DNA of 64,000 bases from a bacterium (lineage in GTDB: Bacteria; Zhuqueibacterota; Zhuqueibacteria; Residuimicrobiales; Residuimicrobiaceae). The notes beneath the pieces are model-generated. The model had not been told where the DNA came from and made no database searches. It saw only the letters and a list, made by a program, of their open reading frames with translations. Position numbers and translations under genes: made by a program. Where the stretch lies: the NCBI GenBank assembly GCA_029565685.1, contig JAKQNR010000001.1, forward strand, positions 69,710 to 133,709, written 5' to 3'. Of this stretch, positions 36,533 to 44,528 are shown in pieces (the stretch's first letter is position 1; each line of letters begins with the position of its first letter).

Positions 36533-38230
36533 TCAACGGATGTCTTTGGCGCGCAATTGAATGACCTTGCGCCCCATCCATTCATTTTCTTCGATCACAT
36601 AGGCCAGGTCCAGGTTGCTCTCGCCGGAACGGACGCGATAGTGCAGTTCGCCCATGCCGAAACCGATGACGTCGAACACCTGATCAGACTGACGCACTTT
36701 GAACTTTAAATGATTGGCGCCCACCAGAGTGGGAGTGCCGACCACCTGCAAATTTTTACTGACAAAAACCGGCCGCATGTTGTGCGGCCCAAACGGCGCA
36801 AAGAAACGAAGCAATTTCAGAAACATGGCATCGATTTCGGACAACGAGATTTCCGCATCGATGGTCAGCCTCGGCACCAGCTGTTCTCCCTGCAGCCGGC
36901 TTGCAGCGATCTGTTCAAAACGCTGCTTGAAAGCCGAAATGTGTTCTTCGCGGATCGACAGACCGGCGGCGTATTTATGGCCGCCGTACGCCAGCAGCAG
37001 GTCCTCGCAGCCTTTCAGGGCATCATGAAGATCAAACCCTTCGATGCTGCGCGCCGAGCCTTTGCCGACCCCATTTTCGACAGAGATCAGCACTGTGGGG
37101 CGGTAGAATTTTTCCACCACGCGGGAGGCGACGATGCCGATGACGCCCGAATGCCAGCCGCGCTGATGCAGAACCAGCGAACGGGTGGAGGATGGTTCAA
37201 AAGTTTGTTGCACCATCTCCAGAGCCTGGCGAAAGGTCTCCTCATCCACGTTCTTGCGATGCCGGTTCTCCTGCTCCAGCACTTCGGCGATCTGCCGGGC
37301 TTCGACTTTATCTTTGGTGGTCAACAACCGTACCGCGCGCTCCGCGTCGCCCATGCGGCCTACGGCATTGATGCGCGGCGCGATGATGAACACGACATGG
37401 CCGGTGCTGATCTCCTTGCCGGCCAGTCCCGCCACCTCCAAAAGCGCATTCAAACCGGTATTTTCGCTCTCGTTCAGCTTTTCCAGACCTAACTTGACAA
37501 AGATCCGGTTTTCATCCATCAACGGCACGATATCCGCGGCCGTGCCGATCGCCACCAGTTCGGAAAAATTGTCGAGAATGGACAGGTCGATGCCCATGCG
37601 CAACAGCAATCCTTGACAGAGCTTGTAGGTGACGCCGACGCCGGCCAGTTCTTTGAACGGGTAGGGGCAGTCGGCGCGTTTAGGATCCAACAGCGCCACC
37701 GCCCTGGGCAATGTGGGCCCTGGCTCATGGTGATCGCAGACCAGCACCTCGATGCCCAGCGACTGGGCCAGATCGATCTCCGTATGACCGGTGATGCCGC
37801 AATCCACAGTAATGATCAGCTGGGTGCCGCGCTCGCGCGCGGTTTCGATGCCCAGGGGAGAAAGCCCGTACCCTTCCGCCTGCCGGTCCGGAATATAGTA
37901 GGTGACATCGACGCCCAGTTCTTTCAGAATCAGATAGAGGAAGGAGACCGAAGTGATGCCGTCCACGTCGTAATCGCCGTAGATGAGAATCTTTTCTTCG
38001 CTCAGCACCGCACGGCGCAGCCGTTCCACCGCACGGTCCATGTCCTTCATCAAAAACGGATCATAGAGATTTTCGAGATTGGGTTTGAAAAAGCGTCGGG
38101 CGCTGTCATAGTCGCGTACGCTGCGCCGCAGAAGCATTTTGGCGATCACTTTGGGAACACGTAGGCTTTCGGCCAAGGCATTCACTTCCTCCAGCGAAAA
38201 CTCGTCTACAATGTCCCACCTCAGCTCCAT
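36533..38230 (-). CDS. recJ: Single-stranded-DNA-specific exonuclease RecJ
   Basis: 565 aa from the ATG at 38230, where the protein starts MELRWDIVDEFSLEEVNALA as RecJ usually does. The DHH domain carries motif I GDYDVDGITSVSFLYLIL, motif III CDHHEPGPTLP and the DHHA1 motif YGGHKYAAGLSI, followed by the OB-fold C-terminal domain. It degrades ssDNA 5'-3' in recombination and mismatch repair. The leading part of the track ORF overlaps RNase P RNA and is not coding. Confidence 0.96.
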   Translation of the reverse strand: MELRWDIVDEFSLEEVNALAESLRVPKVIAKMLLRRSVRDYDSARRFFKPNLENLYDPFLMKDMDRAVERLRRAVLSEEKILIYGDYDVDGITSVSFLYLILKELGVDVTYYIPDRQAEGYGLSPLGIETARERGTQLIITVDCGITGHTEIDLAQSLGIEVLVCDHHEPGPTLPRAVALLDPKRADCPYPFKELAGVGVTYKLCQGLLLRMGIDLSILDNFSELVAIGTAADIVPLMDENRIFVKLGLEKLNESENTGLNALLEVAGLAGKEISTGHVVFIIAPRINAVGRMGDAERAVRLLTTKDKVEARQIAEVLEQENRHRKNVDEETFRQALEMVQQTFEPSSTRSLVLHQRGWHSGVIGIVASRVVEKFYRPTVLISVENGVGKGSARSIEGFDLHDALKGCEDLLLAYGGHKYAAGLSIREEHISAFKQRFEQIAASRLQGEQLVPRLTIDAEISLSEIDAMFLKLLRFFAPFGPHNMRPVFVSKNLQVVGTPTLVGANHLKFKVRQSDQVFDVIGFGMGELHYRVRSGESNLDLAYVIEENEWMGRKVIQLRAKDIR

Positions 38231-38297
38231 ACGGTCTGACTCCCTGTGATGTAAATGCCTGGGTTCGGGTGTGCCCATCTCTCCCTGAAAAAAAATT

Positions 38298-38677
38298 CCA
38301 AAGCCGGTCGATAAGCCGAATTCTGTAAAGGCGCCCAAAAAGATGAATTTCTTTTTAGGCGCCTCCGACGATCATTTATCTGGGACGCCGATTGCCCGGC
38401 GCCTCAAGCAACCTACCCGAGGGTCAAATGAGACGAGCAGCCTCTTCCCTCCTATTTGGTCTTGCTCCGGATGGGGTTTGCCAAGCGCCCGATGTCGCCA
38501 CCGGACCGGTGAGCTCTTACCTCACCTTTTCACCTTAATCCGTCCAAGACGGAATGTCTGTTTTCTGTGGCACTTTCCCCGCCTCACGACGGGTCCGCGT
38601 TACGGACCATCCTGCTCTGCGGAGTTCGGACTTTCCTCATGCGCCCAAAGCGCACGCGATCGTCTGACCGGCTTTGG
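38298..38677 (-). ncRNA. rnpB: RNase P RNA, bacterial type A
   Basis: Recognised from its conserved regions on the minus strand: GAGGAAAGTCCG at the 5' P4 side, GGTGAGGTAAGAGCTCACC, GGCAAACCCCATCCGGAGCA, TAGGAGGGAAGAGG, GGGTAGGTTGCTTGAG, and the 3' ACAGAATTCGGCTTAT. P1 is a perfect 12-bp pairing of CCAAAGCCGGTC with GACCGGCTTTGG. A long P19-like hairpin (AGGCGCC…GGCGCCT) lies near the 3' end. After the final P1 strand comes a run of eight T, so P1 may double as terminator. It is the catalytic RNA that matures tRNA 5' ends. About 380 nt. Its 5' end is only 3-4 nt past the zinc-ribbon gene stop. Confidence 0.97.
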
Positions 38678-38680
38678 AAA

Positions 38681-39400
38681 TTACGTGTTTTTTGCTTCCG
38701 GCAACCAGATCATTATCCGGCCGCACACCTCACACAAATACAGCTTATCCATTTGACGAATCTCCAGACCACGCTGCGGCGGAATGCGGGAAGAACATTC
38801 GCTGCAGGCGCCGTCCCGCAACAGCGCCAGAGCGACGCCGCCTCTGCCGGAGCGAATCCGATTATAGGTGCTCAGGATTTGCCGCGGCACTGCTTTCACC
38901 GTCTCTTCGCGTTCCAGTAGCAGCTTTTGTTCCTCATCCCGTGTAGTCGCCAAAGTTTTTTCCAGGATCTCCTGGTTTTCTGTTCGCCGCGTCGCCAGTT
39001 CTTCGATCACGGGAGTCAGAGCGTCGCGCTCCTGTTGCAGCTTGGCCAGCGATTCCTCATATTCGAGAATTTTGTAATCGAGCGCGTCCGCTTCCTTTTC
39101 CGTGTTCTCAATCTCGATGGTGATGGCGTCATATTCGCGGTTGTTCTTGACCTGATATAATTGGCTCTGATACTTTTTCAACCTTTCCCGCATCAACACC
39201 AGCTCATCGCGCGCCTGTTGCTGCGCGGTCACCGTCTCGCGGATCGCATCTTCCTTCTCCTGCCGCGCCCGCTGCTTGGATTCCAATTCTTCGGTAATCG
39301 CTTCCAGCCGCTGCGGCAGGTCTCCCTTGACGGATTCCAGGGTCGCCAATTGACGATCGATTTCCTGCAAGTGCATCAGGGTGTTGAACGTGTTTCGCAA
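38681..39400 (-). CDS. Coiled-coil protein with C4 zinc ribbon (DUF164/zf-RING_7 family)
   Basis: 239 aa. Residues 10-180 are almost continuous heptad-type coiled coil with the typical opening LMHLQEIDRQLATLESVKGD and the family block YQVKNNREYDAITIEIENTE. The C-terminus is a four-cysteine ribbon: CSECSSRIPPQ and LYLCEVCGRIMIW. The start is TTG at 39400 with AAGG eight bases upstream; the next ATG, eight codons in, would cut the family's conserved opening. Function is not firmly known; relatives are proposed nucleic-acid-associated or hydrolase-like proteins. It immediately precedes rnpB on the same strand. Confidence 0.88.
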   Translation of the reverse strand: MRNTFNTLMHLQEIDRQLATLESVKGDLPQRLEAITEELESKQRARQEKEDAIRETVTAQQQARDELVLMRERLKKYQSQLYQVKNNREYDAITIEIENTEKEADALDYKILEYEESLAKLQQERDALTPVIEELATRRTENQEILEKTLATTRDEEQKLLLEREETVKAVPRQILSTYNRIRSGRGGVALALLRDGACSECSSRIPPQRGLEIRQMDKLYLCEVCGRIMIWLPEAKNT

Positions 39401-39445
39401 AATAGCCGCCTTCCCATTATGGTTTCAGTCATACCCCTTACATAT

Positions 39446-39477
39446 AAAAAAAGTGCAACCGGGTCGGGTGCACTTTT
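39446..39477 (-). terminator. Rho-independent terminator upstream of the zinc-ribbon gene
   Basis: AAAAGTGCA and TGCACTTTT form a 9-bp stem, extended inward by partial G-C pairing, and are followed on the minus strand by seven T. It ends whatever is transcribed from the 39677-40849 gene or from the AT-rich stretch 39480-39676. Confidence 0.7.
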
Positions 39478-39676
39478 CAACGGACGATCACCATCTGTGT
39501 TTGATAGCGCAAAAAATTGCCTTGCGCAAGCTTGAGAGGAAAAAGTACAAAAACCGTCATACGGATCAAGAACATGGACATGATGCACTCATAAAATTTT
39601 ACAAAAATACAGCTATATCGGCTAAAAATCAAGAAAAAAGTTAAACCGTCGCCGCTCTAGCCTAAGGGCAATCCCC

Positions 39677-40849
39677 TCAGGCCAGGCCTGGCCTGGGACG
39701 GGCAAAAAGGGTGTAGCGATCCTGATGGATCACTCGCTCCCGCCGGCCGTCGTCATAGATGAGCGCCAGTTCCTGGACAGACACCCTGGGCTGACAAGCG
39801 GGCACATAGATCCGGTCCAGGTGCACCATCTGGGCCGGCGCGGAAAACTGCCCGGCGCCGACAAAGCCGCCGAAATGATCGCTGCGGCCGAACCCGACGT
39901 GAAATCCCAGCTTTTCATCCAGCAGAATCTCGCCGATCGGCGCAATGCCGAAATCCGCCAGCACGCCGAAGCCCAATTCGGCCATATTGCCATACGCCGG
40001 TTCGCGCTCCAACCGTTCCGCCTCCTGCCTGACCGCCTCGCCCTCGCCGGCTACGGAACGAGCTCGATTTCGTTTGATGGTATAGTACAGGAGGCTTTCG
40101 CTCACCTGCACCGGCAGAATGCCCTCGGTGGCGCTGGGCTCCTCTTTTTCTCCTTCATACGGCACGATGTAGGTCTCGCCACTGGGCAGATTGCCGACTT
40201 CTCCGGCTTTGAGAAAACGGCCGCTGCTCACCGTAGCCTGGCGATGGCGCAGATCGAAAACCATAGCGCACTCGCGGCGGCGGTCCACTGTAAAGACGAT
40301 TTCCGCCCGTTCAGCGTTGTCCAGTTTTTCCTTGAGCAGCAGCAGGCGCTGAAACACCTGTTCATAATCCACGCGCAACGCCGGGATCATATCCACGTGG
40401 AACCCGGGCATGGTGGCGGCGCGAAAACCGTATTTTTTTCCATTCACTTTCAAAGGAGCGGTGGCGGAGTGTTCGGTCGGCGCAAGAAAAAGCTGATAGC
40501 TGCAGAAAATCTGTTCCGCCTCCAGCAGCTCGCCATACTGCGACAGGCTTTCGCTGGTGTCCGGCAGAGCGGCGGCAATGCGCAGCCAGGTGGTCGGCAA
40601 ATCCGCGTTGTTCAGGCCGACGTTCTCATAGGCAAACAGGGCGACCTCCTGCAGGCCGAGCTGCGCTGCCTGGGGTGCGAGCATGGCGTGCCAGCCGGCT
40701 GCGAGCCGGCGGCGGCGGCGCCACGCCGGGTGATCCTCTTCAGCCCGCTTCGGCAGGTCGACGATAATACCGAGCGCCCGGTCCTGTTCCAACACGGGGA
40801 ACACGGCACGGATCAGGCGCAGCCATTCAGCCTGCGATAAATCATTCAT
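39677..40849 (-). CDS. Aminopeptidase-like (M29/AmpS-related) protein
   Basis: 390 aa. The central part FLKAGEVGNLPSGETYIVPY, then EGILPVQV, resembles the M29 thermophilic aminopeptidase region where NLP-x-GE carries a metal ligand, and the late segment LLDEKLGFHVGFGRSDHFGG resembles the family's 'DEK…H…G-x-S' metal-binding region. The N-terminal 130 residues differ from classic AmpS. The ending RVSVQELALIYDDGRRERV fits the M29 C-terminal strand. No signal peptide, so cytoplasmic. The M29 assignment rests on these short matches; another aminopeptidase-like family is possible. Confidence 0.6.
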   Translation of the reverse strand: MNDLSQAEWLRLIRAVFPVLEQDRALGIIVDLPKRAEEDHPAWRRRRRLAAGWHAMLAPQAAQLGLQEVALFAYENVGLNNADLPTTWLRIAAALPDTSESLSQYGELLEAEQIFCSYQLFLAPTEHSATAPLKVNGKKYGFRAATMPGFHVDMIPALRVDYEQVFQRLLLLKEKLDNAERAEIVFTVDRRRECAMVFDLRHRQATVSSGRFLKAGEVGNLPSGETYIVPYEGEKEEPSATEGILPVQVSESLLYYTIKRNRARSVAGEGEAVRQEAERLEREPAYGNMAELGFGVLADFGIAPIGEILLDEKLGFHVGFGRSDHFGGFVGAGQFSAPAQMVHLDRIYVPACQPRVSVQELALIYDDGRRERVIHQDRYTLFARPRPGLA

Positions 40850-40925
40850 TCCGATCGCCTATTCTGTTAATCGTTCGTTCTGATTTTTTCCGAGTGATCG
40901 TCTGCCGCCTGAGCGTTGCAGAGGC

Positions 40926-43349
40926 TCACTCCTCATCGGTCTCTTGCTCGGCCCCCAGGGACCGGCGATGGACTGGACGGGGCATGACCGAATCCTCGCC
41001 TTTGATCGACCGCCAGACGATTTCATTTAATTCGAGCTCCGGAGTGGCGTCCTCGCGATCAAAATTCATCAGCATACTCTCGCGGCTGCCCCAGGAGGCC
41101 GCGCTGTTGCGTTCCGCCATGGAGACCTCCGGCCGCAGCGCAGTGTACGGGGTAAAATCCGGCGTATCGGTGAAACAGGTTACCATGGGAAAAGCGGCGG
41201 CGTCATACTGGCTCAGGGGCTTTAAACCAAGGATCATCTCCATGGTCGCCAACATGCTCACTGTGTCATAGAGAGTATGATCCACCTCTCCGCGACGCAC
41301 ATAAGGGCTGATCAGCAAAGCCGGCGACCGATGGGCATCCACATGATCCGGGCCATTCTGCGCATCATCCTCGAGAACAAAAATCGCGGTGGTCGGCCAG
41401 AAACGGCTGCGCGTGACCGCCTCCACCACTCTGCCCAACGCCAGGTCATTGTCCGCTATCATGGCGCGGGGCGACAACTTGCCGGGCATTGTGCCGATCG
41501 TATGATCGTTAGGCAAACGGAGAATGATAAACTGCGGCATCTCCCCTTGCGCTTCAAATCGGCTCAACTCTTCAATGAACGCCGCAGCCCGCAGCGTGTC
41601 GGGATAATCCAGATCCCAACTGCGGAAATGGGGCGCAAAGTGTTCGACCAGAGCGGGATGCCGCGCGATCAGCGAGTCTCCGCTTATATCGATAAACTCG
41701 CCATAGCTGCGATAGGTCAGGCCGGCGGCTGCCACCGCCTCCCAGATATAGCCGTTGGTGGGAAACGCGATAGAGAAACTGCCCTCAGAGGGGTACGGCA
41801 GACCACGACCGCTGTATGAGGTCGGCCAGGTTTTTTCAACAAAATCCGTGGCAATGGCGCCGGTGCTCCATTCGTGGCCGTCGGCACTTACCTCTGCGTC
41901 CACGAAAAAATTATCCAGCAACACAAACGTTTCCGCCAATGCATGATGATTGGGCGTGATCGTCCGGCCGAAAATACACAGCTCAGGATCGCCATTGCCC
42001 TGGGGCAGGTCGCCGAACAACTGATCATAGGTCCGATTTTCTTTGATGATATAGATCACCTGCTTGATCAAAGAGGGCTCGCCTCGACGGCGCGGCACCG
42101 GCTGCGCAACGACTGCGCTTTTCTCTTGCGCCAGCCGCTTCTGCGTTTCCACGAATCCGTTGTTGCGATACACCATGCGCGTATAGGCTTCCAACTGCCG
42201 GGCATCCGGTATGGGTATGATCGACAGCATGCCGTTGAACAGCCCGCCGATATATTCTTCTTTGCCCTGGCGGCCGCCATAGGGGCCCGCTGCATGGGGA
42301 TTGGCTTTGGAGGTCAAGCCCTTGCCGTTGGCAACGTACAATTTGTTATGATGCACGCAGACCGCGGTCGGATACCAACCCACTGGAATCACCCCGGCTA
42401 CGTGGGATCCAGTCTCGGCCAGCTCGACGACCGCCACGTCGTTATTCGTGGCATTGGCGACAAACAAGCTGCGTTCATCGGCCGCTAACGCCAGGCCGTT
42501 TGGCGTGCTGCCAAAAGGCGCCAATTCGTAGGGGCGCAGCGAAATGCGCTCGAGCACCCGGTCCGTGGCGCAATCGATGACCACGACCTGGTCGGTGTTG
42601 GCGCAGGCTACATAAAGGCGGCGCTGATCCGCGGTCAATAGCATGGCGTTGGGGTGGTCACCGACAGCGATTCGGCCGAGCAACGCTCGTTTCGCCTGAT
42701 CGATCACAGCGACTCTGGATTCGCCCCACAGGCTCACATACGCTTTGCCCATGCTGTCAGCGACACGAACGTCATAGGGAAAGGATCCCACCGCTATTCG
42801 ATCGATGCAATCAACCTTTGTCAAATCCACTAACGCCACGCTGTCGTTTTTGTTCTCAGCGACATAGAGCGTTCGGCCGTCGCGGCTAATCGTCAATCCG
42901 GCAGGAAATAATTTACGTGCATCGGTTTCTTCCAGGCTGATAGGCGCAGCGGCCTCCAGGTGATCGCCTGTCCAGCGCCAGTGCAGAATCTTGTCATCCG
43001 CGCCGCCGGAGGCATAAAGATCCCGGCCGTCAGGCGTGAAGGCTAATCCATAAAAGCCCTTGCTGAAATCCAGTTCCTGAATCACCTGATCCTGCACTAG
43101 GTCGATGATCGTGATAAAGTGGCGGCTGAAGCCGTTGTTGTTCACCGCCAAAAGATCGCCCTGGGGCGAAACAGCGATGTTCAATGGTAGATCACCCAGC
43201 GGCAGTTGAGTTCCGACCGGACTCAACATCCAGCGGTTGGGCAGCAAGGCGCCTCCTTTGACCGGTCCGGGAAGATGGATTCTGCCGCTGCAGGCAAAAA
43301 TGATCAGGACAGCGCCGGCCAGGAAAAGCACGCGTATTCGGGTCGACAT
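40926..43349 (-). CDS. Beta-propeller phosphoesterase lipoprotein (PF04185-like)
   Basis: 807 aa. Signal peptide with lipobox IIFACSG. Residues about 50-400 are YVTN/surface-layer propeller repeats (DLPLNIAVSPQGDLLAVNNN, LTISRDGRTLYVAENKNDSV, LAADERSLFVANATNNDVAV). The C-terminal 380 residues belong to the phosphoesterase family (phospholipase C/acid phosphatase type): QVIYIIKENRTYDQLFGDLP, HEWSTGAIATDFVEKTW, LPNDHTIGT and FVLEDDAQNGPDHVDAHRSP carry the metal and substrate-binding N, D and H residues. It probably hydrolyses phosphate esters at the cell surface. It follows the PorV-like gene by about 120 bp. Confidence 0.86.
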   Translation of the reverse strand: MSTRIRVLFLAGAVLIIFACSGRIHLPGPVKGGALLPNRWMLSPVGTQLPLGDLPLNIAVSPQGDLLAVNNNGFSRHFITIIDLVQDQVIQELDFSKGFYGLAFTPDGRDLYASGGADDKILHWRWTGDHLEAAAPISLEETDARKLFPAGLTISRDGRTLYVAENKNDSVALVDLTKVDCIDRIAVGSFPYDVRVADSMGKAYVSLWGESRVAVIDQAKRALLGRIAVGDHPNAMLLTADQRRLYVACANTDQVVVIDCATDRVLERISLRPYELAPFGSTPNGLALAADERSLFVANATNNDVAVVELAETGSHVAGVIPVGWYPTAVCVHHNKLYVANGKGLTSKANPHAAGPYGGRQGKEEYIGGLFNGMLSIIPIPDARQLEAYTRMVYRNNGFVETQKRLAQEKSAVVAQPVPRRRGEPSLIKQVIYIIKENRTYDQLFGDLPQGNGDPELCIFGRTITPNHHALAETFVLLDNFFVDAEVSADGHEWSTGAIATDFVEKTWPTSYSGRGLPYPSEGSFSIAFPTNGYIWEAVAAAGLTYRSYGEFIDISGDSLIARHPALVEHFAPHFRSWDLDYPDTLRAAAFIEELSRFEAQGEMPQFIILRLPNDHTIGTMPGKLSPRAMIADNDLALGRVVEAVTRSRFWPTTAIFVLEDDAQNGPDHVDAHRSPALLISPYVRRGEVDHTLYDTVSMLATMEMILGLKPLSQYDAAAFPMVTCFTDTPDFTPYTALRPEVSMAERNSAASWGSRESMLMNFDREDATPELELNEIVWRSIKGEDSVMPRPVHRRSLGAEQETDEE

Positions 43350-43470
43350 GATGGATCCCTATGACTATTATTAAAAAAAGAGGGCAGGCTTAAATAAAGA
43401 TAGGGTTTACCGGTTAAATACGCAAGCAGAGTTTTCGCGCTATGGAGGAGGGCGGCTCGCCCTTTCTTGC

Positions 43471-44505
43471 TCACCATCCAAAAGCAGCAGAGATGCGATG
43501 GGTGTTGGCCAGATCCCCAGCCACAAAGGCATAGTCCAACGACAGGCTGAACAGCCGCAGGCCTGCGCCGGCGGTCATATGGTCATGGGCATAACCGCCG
43601 CGCAAACCCAGACGTTCAAAAAAGCGGACCTCTGCCCCGGCAAAGGTCTCGCGGCTTTCGCTGAGCTCCTGGTCTAAGGTAAGCGTCACGCGAGCGGCCA
43701 GGCTAGGGGCATGACAGGAAGCAGCTGCTCCCACACGCAGAGCGCGATCCGCCACATCTTTGTGCTGCGACGGCGTATCCCAGACGACGTTGGTGTTGCT
43801 GAGATTTCGCGCCGACAGCCCGATGCCCAGCCATCTGATCGGTTCGCCCTGCACCACCTGATTGGACACGAACCGAGCCAGAACCCCTGCGTCCAATCCC
43901 TGACCAGCGCCCGTAGCATCATCGAGCTGGTGATGAATGTATTTGCCGGTCACACCGAAAGCGAGCTGCACCGGCAAGATCAGCGGGCTGAACGCATCGC
44001 CGATGTGCAGGTCGAACATCACCGCCCGGCAAAAGGAGATCGTTACCGCATTCTCCTGGTCGCCGAAATAGCCTTCGGCCTCGCCGGTGGAGCGGTATCG
44101 TCCCTGAGTCAATCGTTCATAACGGCTGCCCTGTAAAGCGCCATAGCGCGGTATTTCATCCACCCCCAGCCGGATCCAGCCGATGGCAAACGCCATGTTC
44201 GGCGAGAGCGCAAGCACGGCATGGGCTGAATTGTATTGCGCCAGATTGGAAAACATGGGCACATGCTCCAGCTGCAGACGAATGCGCTGTTGCAGAGTCA
44301 TGCCAGCTGGATTCCAATAGGCCATGCTGGGATCGTCCGCCATGGCCACAAAGGCGCTCCCCATGGCCATGGCCCGGCCGCCGACGCCGATGGTGAGAAA
44401 ATCCGCAGCATATTCACCGCTGACGCCGATCGATGCGCCAATCAGCAGCAGGAGGAGTACCAGTTGCCATACACCGCAGAGGGGGTGATGAACGACTCGC
44501 GCCAT
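43471..44505 (-). CDS. PorV/PorQ family outer-membrane protein
   Basis: 344 aa with signal peptide (LVLLLLLIGASIGVSG). The mature N-terminus YAADFLTIGVGGRAMAMGSA, followed by DDPSMAYWNPAGM, is the hallmark of PorV/PorQ (UPF0164) proteins, which are FadL-like 14-strand outer-membrane barrels. In Bacteroidota PorV shuttles type IX secretion cargo to the PorU sortase. Here it lies 24 bp downstream of a C25 peptidase gene, matching the porU-porV gene order. Whether this organism has a full type IX system cannot be judged from this window. Confidence 0.86.
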   Translation of the reverse strand: MARVVHHPLCGVWQLVLLLLLIGASIGVSGEYAADFLTIGVGGRAMAMGSAFVAMADDPSMAYWNPAGMTLQQRIRLQLEHVPMFSNLAQYNSAHAVLALSPNMAFAIGWIRLGVDEIPRYGALQGSRYERLTQGRYRSTGEAEGYFGDQENAVTISFCRAVMFDLHIGDAFSPLILPVQLAFGVTGKYIHHQLDDATGAGQGLDAGVLARFVSNQVVQGEPIRWLGIGLSARNLSNTNVVWDTPSQHKDVADRALRVGAAASCHAPSLAARVTLTLDQELSESRETFAGAEVRFFERLGLRGGYAHDHMTAGAGLRLFSLSLDYAFVAGDLANTHRISAAFGW

Positions 44506-44528
44506 GCAAAATTTCCTTTCCGTTCCGT

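Noticed and set aside
39725-40840. 371-aa + strand ORF opposite the aminopeptidase-like gene
   Set aside because: The minus-strand frame is slightly longer, co-directional with its neighbours and has aminopeptidase-like motifs.
43440-43475. Short G-C hairpin GGGCGGCTCGCCC after the PorV-like gene
   Set aside because: Only a 4-5-bp stem and no T-run in the transcribed direction, so not called a terminator.
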